Shown here: in pieces, positions 1 to 8,963 of the stretch | Layout of the letters: each line of letters starts with the position of its first letter | Position numbering within the stretch: position 1 is the first letter of the stretch | Translations under genes and position numbers: made by a program | Notes under the pieces: generated by a model | The model's input: the letters and a program-made list of their open reading frames with translations, nothing else | What the model was told of the DNA's origin: nothing | Database searches by the model: none | Assembly (NCBI GenBank): GCA_022559845.1 | Contig: CM040118.1 | Location: forward strand, 449,746,053 to 449,810,052 | DNA: 64,000 nucleotides | Direction of reading: 5' to 3' | DNA from: Amorphophallus konjac | Taxonomy: Eukaryota; Streptophyta; Magnoliopsida; Alismatales; Araceae

Positions 1-409
1 GGAGGTCCTTGGTGCTAGGTAAGAACTCCCCTAAGATGAGGGCAGGATCCACAGAGGCAACGGTGTGACAAACCAAGTCCTCCTCACCCACCTTGGACCT
101 AGGAAGGGATAGGTAGGTCTCTACCTCCTCTAGCAAGATAGTGGCCTCAAAGGAAGGGAAAATGATCGTATGTGTCTGTGGATGCCACACTTCTATCAAG
201 GCCGTGATACTATGCCAATCTAAGGAGAGATTTGGGAAGTTCTTGGCTAGGATAAGGAGAGGATGCAAGTGCCAGGCCTTCATGATGGATATCACTGTTA
301 TGGGTAGTTCGTGGATCATAGGGGCCGTCCACTTCAAGGTGGAGTATCGTCTCGGGCCAGGGAGGAGTTGAAGTGAAGAAAAGAATTGAAGAGAAGAGAG
401 GAAGAACAT
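1..409 (-). CDS. Antisense T0 reading frame, DUF7745/PMD-like, open at left edge
   Basis: A frame without stops runs from an ATG at 407-409 leftward out of the window (about 136 codons visible). It contains HSITALIEVWHPQTHTIIFP followed by EATILLEEVETYLSLP. This resembles the pattern in plant DUF7745 and plant mobile domain proteins, where 'alieFWdp..rtF.F...e.tiTLEdv..llglP' recurs; the match is from memory of the families. It lies downstream of, and on the same strand as, the antisense PMD gene, so T0 may carry two antisense genes or two parts of one. The first 20 residues are rich in Phe, Leu and Ser and may be an artefact if the true 5' boundary is a splice acceptor. Function unknown. Confidence 0.45.
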   Translation of the reverse strand, partial: MFFLSSLQFFSSLQLLPGPRRYSTLKWTAPMIHELPITVISIMKAWHLHPLLILAKNFPNLSLDWHSITALIEVWHPQTHTIIFPSFEATILLEEVETYLSLPRSKVGEEDLVCHTVASVDPALILGEFLPSTKDL

Positions 410-1326
410 ATAAGCTTTTTGAATGAAATCGAATGAAATTAAATGAAGTAGCACTAGCTTACCTCTCTCATGGGGTTGGAGCTCAAATGCCCTGGGATGG
501 TGGTCAGCCTTTGTAGTAGCCCATGCTCCTTCCTAGCCAGCTTTGGACCTTGGTAAGCCACCTCACCTATAGAGCTTCCTTCTAAGGCCCTCTTCATGGT
601 GTTTTGGAGAAGTTTAGCATGGTTTTCAAGGTCTAAAGAAGAGGGTTTGTGTGAAGAACGAGATTGGAGTGCCCCTCTACTTATAGGACCTAATGTGTGG
701 CCTAATACTCCTAGGATTGAGGTAGGATAACTCTAGAACGAGTTAGGATAAGTTTTGGCCCCAATTGGGACTCTCTATCCTCGGGTTGGGACTCTCTAAG
801 AGAGTCCCGTTCGAAGCCATCATAGTTTCTAATTAAGCGGTCTATCGAGCGACAGCGGCTACTTGAAAGCGGTCTACCATCGACCATTTATTGGCCTTCT
901 ACACACTTCACTTCCGAGCGCATCAGACGGTCCGTATAAGTCCGTCGGTCAGTTCAAGCGGTCAATACCAGACCGTCTTCCATCATCCACGGTCCAATGG
1001 AGACCGTTTATTGCATTCTGGGGATCTCTGGCCGAACAATCACCCGCGGCCCACAGTGGAATCGTCTGAACGCTGGAGCGACCATTTGGATCACCGTTTA
1101 TCAACTTGAAGCCTCATTTTTGTCCTTTTTTGCACCAATTCCACTCAAACTATTTTCGCATCTCTCTCTCACTCACTCGTGTTGGGGTAGGATTCGTTGT
1201 TAGTTAGTTGGCGTCAAGCATTTGCATTCATTCACACATTCATTCGCAAAAGAAAATCAACCAAAAACATGCCATAGCACTATCATATCATGTGGTCCAC
1301 ATGTACATAAGTCATGTCACAGTACA
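410..1326. other. T0 non-coding spacer with dyad motifs
   Basis: No convincing coding sequence. It holds a 21-bp inverted repeat with 10-bp arms (788-808) and several CGGTC-type dyads, for example GCGGTC/GACAGC arms at 837-856 and imperfect copies to about 1010. The same motif recurs in the O1 and K1 LTRs. It may contain the terminator of the antisense PMD gene and the promoter of the frame at 1-409, but I see no clear signal. Confidence 0.5.
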
Positions 1327-4300
1327 TCAGGCCACTCCCTCTCCCTGGCCACTGCTATTGCCTGAGCCCTCATGCCTCTTCGATGGCGGAGGCATCGCCG
1401 AGCTCACCTCCTCTCGGTGCCATCGGCGCCGCTCCTCCTCCTCCTTCCTTCGGCGACCGGAGGAGCCTGTAAAGTAACTCCTGTAGTAGCCGTGCGTACC
1501 GTGGGTGCTGCCGCTCGGAGTTCCACTGCGCTCGGATCTCCGGCTCATCCCCTCCACAACATCCTCCAGCTTCGCCGCCTGAAGCCGGGCTCACTCTGCC
1601 TCAACTCGGTAGCGCTCCGCCTCAACTTGGTAGCGCTCTGTCTCTACAGCCCCAGCCCGGAGATGCTCTAGCTCTGCGTGGAGGAGCGCCGTCTCCACCA
1701 CGTCTACCGGTCGGCTCCGCACCACCTCCTCCCGGAGGCGGGCAGCCTCCTCCCGTGCTGCTGCACGGCTCTGCTCAAGCTCCGCCCTCAGTCGGGTCAG
1801 CTCAGTTGTATGCATACATGCATCATGGTTAGTCAATTGCATTTCACAAACATAATCAACAGGGAAAGCGTAGTGACCACTTACCCTCTTGGAGAGCGCC
1901 GCCTCGGTTGCCTCAGCCTGCGCCACCATCCGCGCGAACTCTGCCTCCCGCTCGGCACGGTCCGCAGAAGTCTGGGAAGAGGAAGAGGGTGCGTCAGCCC
2001 CCTGATGCTGGGCTCTCTCGGCTCGCTGCATTTTAGAAGTCTAAGGTTAGTCAATTCATAGGCATAGGCATAAACATGCGCATAATTAAGTTTAAGGGTT
2101 AGCGAAACTCACCAGGAGGGCCACTGCCTGTCGGAGCTCATCTCTCTCCTAGATGGTGGAGTGGAGGAGACCCTGCAATCCGGCCCTGAGGGTCAAGCTG
2201 CATGTAGAAAGTCCAAGTGTTAGTGCATAATCATATAGAAAGCATTAGAGTTAGAAGTCGTACCGGACGGCGGGCACCACGGAATACTTGGTCCCTGTAG
2301 TGCCGGGCGTAGGCCGTGTAGTAAGCCTCGTCACTCTCCGCTCGGGCGACCACCCCCCCCCCCCCCCCCCCCGAGTGTTGTCCAGTCTGCAATCTGCTCC
2401 GCTACCTACGCTGTCCAATCTACCACCGTGGCCAGTCCTCAGGGGTGTCGCCCAACTCGCTCCTCCGGCTTCTCGGGTGCCAGAAACTCGACCGCGGGCT
2501 GGTGGACGCCGATCATCCTCATCACCAGCCGAAAGTGGAGCGGCTCCACCACATTCATGCAGTGGAGCCAGATGTCTCGGCCAGTGTAGGCAAGGGCCGC
2601 CACCACCCAAGGCTAGCCCTCGTGCCCCTCGCTCTGGTACGGTGTCCACCGAACCTGTCAAACAGGAAAATTGCATTAGCATCATAAGCATATAAGTTAC
2701 ATTTAATGAAAGGTTTGAGTTTAGGTCTTACCGAGGGGAAGGGCAGTGTGTCCAAGTCATCCTAGATCCCCCGAACCTATCGCCGCAGGGACCCAGTCTC
2801 TCGTGGGGCCGTCCACCGCTCGCAATGGGCAGCCGCTCTGGGTAAGTCTCCTCCCCTCTCCATAGCCCACGTCGGCGTACGTAGGCCCACACCTGCATTA
2901 CATTTCACCAAATGTCAGCATATAGCATTCATATAGCAAATTGCATAATCGTTTTAAAGGTCAAGTCATACCTGGAGTAGGGGTGAGAAGCTGCCAATCA
3001 TCGTACGCTGGCTGGTGGAGCTGAGGGTGTCAAACAAAAACACGAGGACCGCCACTCCCAAAGTGTAGTCCCCGACATGCTCCACGTCCTCGAGCAGGAG
3101 GAGGAACCGACAACTGATGATGTCGGCCCTCGTCGCGAATAGAAGTCGCCCAAAGAAGAGCATCAAGAAGCGCCTCAGGATGATGTCCGCCTCAGGTCCC
3201 GACTCAGCTGCCACTCAGGGTCGCGCTCGGTCCACCAACCTCTGCAAGTGCTGCTTGGGCATCTCCTCGGTCGCTATCCCTGCTCCCCTCAATCCGAGGC
3301 TCTCCTGCAGCCTCGCCCGCGTTAGGGTCGTCGACTGTCGCTCTGCGTGCAGCAGCTCCAGCCCTAGCTGACTCTGGGCCAGCTCCTGGTAGTCGGGGTA
3401 TGTCCTCCCGCTAACCGGTGTCCCATGCACGCGCAATTCGGTGATGCGCGCAACGTCCTCCAGCGTGGGGACCATGTGGCCCCATGGGAAAAGGAACGTC
3501 CGGCTCACCGGATCCCAGCGGTCGTGCAGAGCGTAGAGGAGAGGCGTTTCCAGTTGGGTAACCTCTACACTCAGGAACTTGGCAAAGCCCATTGCCACGA
3601 GCCTCTCCCGCTGAAAGTCCGACAGTGCAAGGTACACTGCTCGGACCGGTAGCCAGGAGATCCGAGTCCTGCGCTTCCCCTGCATACATTTAAAACAATT
3701 GCATTAGTCATGCATTTCATAGCAAATCATGCATTTCATTAAATAAATAAATGGAAGGGAAAAAGAAAGAAATGCAGTTCAATAAAATGAACGGTCACAT
3801 ATGGGCCGTTTACCCATTAATGGTTGGCTTCCCACCGTTCTAATAAACCGCTTTTCAGCGGTCCATGGCCACCCATCGACCGCGCTACCTGATGGAAGGC
3901 CCGGCTAGGACCGTGCATTCTTCCTGTGCCCTACCCAGCAACGGCTCTCTCCAAGTTGTTCAATGGGTCCACGGTCCCCACCTCACCGTGTCACCCCCTT
4001 TGCAAGCCCCTAGTTGTTTGGACTTGCCAATAGATGGTCTAATGTAGACCATTTTGTTCTTAACTGTTCAAATTCTGAATGGACCACAATGGGCCGTCCT
4101 AGATATCCACGGTGTTCCCCAGGCCGTGCAAGATCCCTTACTCGCGTCGGTTCAACTACCCCAGAACGGACAACCCTAGACAGCTTTAATTATGAATGGT
4201 TGTATATGAACCGTGTGATTCTCCTAAGCGGTCATTGAAAGACCGTCCTATGCTCGCCGTTGCGAACGATGTTCAAGCCCATCTCGCCGGTGGTGGCAGC

Positions 4301-4653
4301 CCATAGGGATCCCAACTGGCCTTGAAGAAGGCATATGCCCCTTCTAACCTAGCATGCATGGCTAAAAAAATGGAAATGGGGAGTTTGGGGGAACCTACCT
4401 AGGTCGAGCGTGGCTCCTTGGCCGGCCTCGCCACCAGCGCCGCTGCCTCCTCCGGTGCCGGTCCTTCTTCCTCCACCACGTCAGACCCGCCAGCGACAAT
4501 CGCCAGGGTCTCCTCAGCCGTAGGCGGCGGTGCTCCCACCTCCCCCGGCAAGCTTGGTGGTGCGGCGGTCTCCTCCGCGGTGGCTGCCGACGGTGGCGTT
4601 CGGGCTTCCTCGCCGGCCATTCTTTGGCGTGTTGACTGGTGCTTGAAGCGCAT
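1327..4653 (-). pseudogene. Antisense spliced PMD-coiled-coil gene of T0 (decayed)
   Basis: Multi-exon gene antisense to T0. Proposed exons (plus coordinates): 4397-4653 (Met start, Ala/Glu/Pro-rich N-terminus), 2972-3679 (PMD core, including RWDPVSRTFLFPWGHMVPT and FFGRLLFATRADI), 2732-2892, about 2260-2654 (VRWTPYQ, then IWLHCMNVVEPL), about 2114-2198, about 1886-2028 and 1327 to about 1835 (Ala/Glu/Arg-rich coiled coil, basic tail). Introns mostly have GT/AG ends such as CAG|GTATGAC and TATGCAG|. PMD (PF10536) proteins include silencing factors such as MAIL1; domain copies in Tat elements are known. Decay: in-frame TGA at the end of the upstream PMD block, TAG and TGA in the fourth exon, a TAG in the fifth, a TGA in the coiled coil, and TAG replacing CAG at the first donor. 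Introns between PMD blocks match those of T1. Confidence 0.7.
2353..2372. repeat. (C)20 homopolymer within the antisense PMD gene
   Basis: Twenty consecutive C on the plus strand, G on the coding strand of the PMD gene, inside its fourth exon. It is prone to slippage or assembly error, and its length decides the local reading frame, so frame assignments across it are unsafe. Confidence 0.9.
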
Positions 4654-6011
4654 GAAAGAGTGGGAGAGTTTGGGAGAGAATGAGAGAGGATGAGGGTTTG
4701 AGAATGAGAGTGGGGGAGATGGGGAATGTGGGAGTGTTTGTGTTCCTCCTCCATCGGTTACGGTGGAGAGGGTGGAGGAGGAGGAAGGGTTTATTTTTTT
4801 GGAACCGCCAGTAAGTACACGGTCTATCGATGGACCACTTACCTATTGGATGTTCTAAACTCATGCCATTTAAGTTGTAACGACACGCTTCCATTGAACG
4901 GCCAGAGTGTGGCCGTTCAGTTCAGTGAACGGCCTCATGATAAGCCGCGTAATTTCACGATCACTTTCAAATTGGCGATACATGAACGGCCATATTTGGA
5001 CCGTGTATATTTTTGGGCAGTCTGAACATAGACCGTTCATATGCTGAAACGATGAATGATATTTTGGGCCCCACTTTGCTGCATTATGTGAATTAATTGA
5101 TGATCTTTTTTTTGACCATTTCATGATAGAATATTGCAAAACCTTGTTCATGATTCCTTTGCAGCATCACTCCAACCTGCTTGCCGCTGCCATCAGGCAA
5201 GTCAGGTAAGTATTTCGATCCGTATATCCCTTATTGCATTACTATATGGTATCTAAGCTATATTATTTCGAGAACCGGTTGGTTGCTCACGTGTTCCAGG
5301 ATCTGATGTTCCCCTATAACAAAAATAATGATGATCTAGGTGCACGCGTTTAATCATCAGATAGGCCATTAGGTTGGGAAAATTGGGGGACGACGGTTCT
5401 ATCTTACACGCCATGGTTGCGGATAGTGTCCTGACCCTGATTGCCCCGGTCTAGCAATACTATTCTCAAGTATTTTCTATTTTATGGCTTTATTTGCATT
5501 CGTTTTAACGATTTCTTTTATTTTAGCCCAGCATACATCATACACATCTTTTGAGCATTCATGACCCATGGTTTGTCTAGAAATGTCTCGTTAGTGATGG
5601 ATGATTGTGTGTAGAATTTTTGTGTAAGAGGAACAATTCCATTCAGAGTTGGAAGGTTCTCTCTGGTCTATTCACTTGGTTTGGTTGACTAAGAGTCCCC
5701 GTCTGGAGTTTTAGTCTGCCCCTTTACTTTTTGCTACTTATTTTCCCTCATTAGTTGTGGATTGTGTCCCCTGATGAGGTTGCCTATTTTTTATCCTACT
5801 TTTTATTTTTGTTAGTTCCTTCAGACTGGTGTCGTTTTGGTCCGATCGCTCCATGTGTTTGGTTCAAAGTTTTTCGGAAGATTCTTGTCGCTCGTTGGTG
5901 AGAAAACGGGTGTCTTTTACCTTAACGCCCGCTTTTCAGTCCACTCCACTTCATCTCCATGTTCCATTTCGCTTTCGCTTCACCTCCGCTCGCTCTCCTG
6001 CAAAGAGGACG
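4654..6011. other. T0 3' non-coding region between antisense gene and polypurine tract
   Basis: No gene. It should contain the antisense PMD promoter. It carries CGGTC-type dyads at 4817-4840 and 4895-4919; the second has perfect 9-bp arms TGAACGGCC/GGCCGTTCA. A sense-strand mini-exon candidate, 5165-5205, is flanked by TTTGCAG and CAG|GTAAGT. Long T/C-rich stretches lie between about 5460 and 5830. Confidence 0.5.
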
Positions 6012-6026
6012 TTAAGGAGGGGCATC
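6012..6026 (+). promoter_or_regulatory. Polypurine tract of T0
   Basis: Purine-rich TTAAGGAGGGGCATC lies directly before the LTR start TGTTGACACCC, the expected site for plus-strand DNA priming. It shows that the following LTR is a 3' LTR on the plus strand. Confidence 0.75.
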
Positions 6027-7787
6027 TGTTGACACCCATTTTTTGCCTATGAGTTGGGTCATTCCTCTTACCATCATTTGTTGATGCCTTGAGTTGTCCA
6101 TTACTCATTGAGCTATTTCTATGCATGTCTTTGGGCTTATTCTATGAGTATCTCCCTCCCTGGCTAGGTCCGCTCTTGGAATCGGGCTTAATGGGCTCGT
6201 TTATCCCATTTTATTCATTTCAAATGTCCAGGATGTACGAGGTCTAGCGATGGGTCATTCAGTGATTGGGTGGTCTATTTGTAATCGTTTACAAGCTCAG
6301 AGCGATTTATTAGATATTTATTTGATTTTTTGAATTTCCACTGACAAGCCTTTGCATGGTCTGAGTTCAGCCGTTTACTCCCATTGAACGGCCTGGTTTT
6401 AGACCGTCCAATTCCCAGAGTCCTAAGCCGGTGAGTTTTTCAGAAAATTATCTATTTGTCCTATTTTATTGGATTTATCACCGACACAATTTACACGGCC
6501 TAGCATTGGACCGTGCCATTCATTGAGTGGTCTATCATTAGACCGTCTTATTTTAAAGAGTCCAGCGCCGAGTCAGCCAGTTAGTTCGGTGGATAATTGG
6601 ATAATTTGTTGTTTTATTTATTTATCACCGACAGCAGTAGGCGGTCTAGCAATGGACCGTGTATTAGTCTGGGCGGCCTATCGAACGGCCGCGTACAGGC
6701 CCGAGATCTGTGGAATATTTGGTTTTTCTCTCTCCATCCGTGGTTAAACCTCCACCTTCATCCACCATTTTCTTCGCGGTTTCTCCACCAAATGGGGTGC
6801 CGTTTGATCCTGGTGGGAGATAGAAGTATTATCTACAGATTTTGTTTTATTATCACGCCCTAATTTTTAGTAGAAAATCCAATTTCGGGGCTGGACTTTC
6901 AGGGGTCTATAAATAGAACCCCTAGTCCAGGCTTGAAGAGGGGGGAGATCCAAGGTCAACGTCGAAGCTCTGTCGAATTCTTGAGCGAGCTATAGCCAAG
7001 GAGGGAGGCTTTCTACATCCTTTTAAGCCTCCGGTTAAGGGAGTAGCCTTTTGTTTGGTGTTCTAGTCTAGGTGTTTAGTTACTAGTTCATCCATTGCAT
7101 GAGCATCTTCTCCGTCTTCTTCCCATGTTTTTGCACTTGTCAACATCATTTCTACACCCTTACCATTTGTTTTTACACCCTATAGGGGTTTAAAAACCAC
7201 CCTAGGTATCGCCCATTCCATGCCGTTATGTTGATTTTCTGTTCTATTTTATAGTTGCTACACATTCTAGGGCTAATTTGGGTGTTATTTTCTTGTCCTC
7301 TACATTGTTTTGCAGGTCAGCATCAGCACAGCACGAGGCCTATCCCCTCTGGCTGGCCGGAAGGGGTGGAGGATCAAGTCCTACATCTTGGAGTTTGGCA
7401 GCATCGCACGGTCGTCATCTGTCTGTCTAAAAGGATATACGGCCTAGATCGGACCGTGCAACGCCTTCCTGCGGCCTTCCTTGGACCATGCTATCGCTAG
7501 TCCAGTCTTCGTCCCGCTGCCCTTTCCAGCGCTGTGAGCGGCCTATCGAGCGGCTGTGCCATCCATTATGCGGTTCTTCTTGGACCGTGTACAACTGCCA
7601 GTGCTACACTTTGGGCCAGTGTCTTTTCCCTTTCCAAGGTACGTAGTACTCTTTGGTACCTTGTGTCTTGGTGGCGATCACGATCACACATACACCTCTC
7701 CACCCTTTCTTTCCTTCATTTTGATTGCCTTTACATCTTGATATAGAAAGGTAAGGGAAAAGAAGAAGGAGGGAAATCATGTCAACA
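6027..7787 (+). repeat. 3' LTR of T0 (right end uncertain)
   Basis: Starts TGTTGACACCC right after a polypurine tract. TATAAATA lies at 6908-6915. Several dyads of the type CACGGCC...GGACCGTG (6494-6515) lie before the TATA box and more follow at about 7440-7600. Two possible ends carry the inverse octamer TGTCAACA: 7145 and 7787. A splice-acceptor-like TTTTGCAG precedes position 7318. The other LTR is outside the window, so boundaries cannot be confirmed. Confidence 0.5.
6908..6915 (+). promoter_or_regulatory. TATA box in T0 LTR
   Basis: TATAAATA followed by GAACCCCTAG, the usual form of plant LTR core promoters; transcription probably starts about 30 bp downstream. Confidence 0.6.
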
Positions 7788-8963
7788 AAGGTCAGGGTAA
7801 GCAACGCAATAACATGAATCAAGAATGTTTCCGGGACTCCAACCCATGGTCAATCTCTTCAAACTAGCTTCCCTTATAATTTTGACCCGTGCTGAGGTTC
7901 CCCTGCATCAACCTTAAAAGCTACCCAGGTTGACTCCATTGCCAGAAAAGATGATTCCCCCCTTAAAAACCCTGTGAGTTAGCACCGCTCCCTCTTCATA
8001 CAGATGAGTCGGCGGCAAGCCCTGCGGGTCGGCGCCATTGGTGCCGACCCACCCTTTTCCCGTCCACCTGTGCTGACTCACCATGGGTTGTGCCGATCCA
8101 CTTCCTCTGGGCGTCGATCCACCACTCTTTCAGCCCAGTCGACCTCTTGTGGGCCCGGAGTCGACTCCAGCCCTTGTAAACACTTTGAAAGCTCCTCGAA
8201 TGCCTGACCCAGAATCATGCTTTAAATAAACAATAAGGCTAATAATAGAATCAATATCAAACCACTTTGATGATTCGTTCTTCTCATGCTTACATATCTA
8301 CCTACATACAAACATGAATATACGATATATACATATATGTATGTGTCATTGTATGCATCATTATTTCATCGCATGCTTGCCTGTCCCGATCTCCCGGTAT
8401 ATCAAATGGTGATCTGCGGAAGGTTAGATTACATCTGGCTGAAAGCTCTCACTATGCGCGATGGTGGTCCTCAGACCTACGTCCTCCGCCATGTACTGGG
8501 GGTCCGATTAATGAATATGATGGCATTGCATGCTTGAACGTATGTCTGGATCTTGCATTGCGTAATATCGTCTTTTAATTTGCATACGTTTCTATATCCA
8601 TTCAGCCCCGGTGGCCCTTTATCTTGGCAATTAATCAAGAGTTTTCCTCCTTTCTCGGAGGATGTAATTTATGTCATAGCCTTTACAGTATGACGGACTT
8701 CCGGTCCCGACACGGACTTCACTTTCGTCTGCCCAAGTCAGATCGAGTGCACAATAAATTCATCCGTCCTACGCTAAAATAAAACCCCTAATAAATAAAC
8801 CCAACAACTTAATATAATAATATTTTAATAAAATCCATCCCCACAAGCTGGCACGCTCTTGGGACCCAGTCTCCCTTCATCTCTTTGCCAAGATAAATGG
8901 GCCCCGGGGCTCTCCCAAAGAATGCTGATCATTTGCTTGTTTCTATGCTTACAGTTTCAAAGC
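7788..8963. other. X, left part: unassigned repeat sequence split by O1
   Basis: No protein gene recognised. It contains a strong dyad (8026-8050, arms GGGTCGGCGCC/GGTGCCGACCC), a GTCGAC-containing segment to about 8170, one copy of the structured element M1 (8394-8499) and a hairpin TCCTCC/GGAGGA (8646-8663). It ends in a pyrimidine-rich tract and TTACAG just before the O1 insertion and resumes at 26988. Because M1 otherwise occurs in the Sirevirus S1, X may be a Sirevirus relic; that is inference. Confidence 0.4.
8394..8499 (+). ncRNA. Structured element M1, copy A
   Basis: About 106 nt. Closing helix CCGGTA (8394-8399) with TACTGG (8494-8499). Second helix GCGGA (8416-8420) with TCCGC (8485-8489). 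Inner hairpin GTTAGAT/ATCTGGC (8423-8439) and hairpin GGTC/GACC (8466-8477). Copies B and C in S1 keep the layout with different bases in the helices. Shared unpaired stretches are TATCAAAT, CTGAAA or CTGGAAA, and CTCCGCC. No known RNA family recognised. Confidence 0.5.

Larger units (their letters stand above)
1..7787 (+). mobile_element. T0: 3' portion of a Tat/Ogre-like Ty3/gypsy retrotransposon
   Basis: The segment ends in a polypurine tract and an LTR starting TGTTGACACCC, a start typical of Tat/Ogre elements. Upstream on the opposite strand lie a spliced plant mobile domain gene and a second antisense frame, the arrangement known for Tat-lineage elements with extra antisense genes. Sense gag and pol would lie left of the window. 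The right end is uncertain: the 8-bp start TGTTGACA has its inverse TGTCAACA at both 7138-7145 and 7780-7787. I use the latter because dyad motifs continue to about 7600 and the resulting 1761-bp LTR is close to the T1 estimate. No target duplication can be checked. Confidence 0.65.

Noticed and set aside
7138..7145. End of T0 LTR at 7145
   Set aside because: Carries the correct inverse TGTCAACA, but the LTR would stop about 230 bp after the TATA box and exclude the dyads at 7440-7600; 7787 preferred, not proven.
8394..8499. M1 as a hammerhead ribozyme or tRNA-like element
   Set aside because: The hammerhead core CUGANGA...GAAA is not present in the needed order, and helix sizes do not fit a tRNA.
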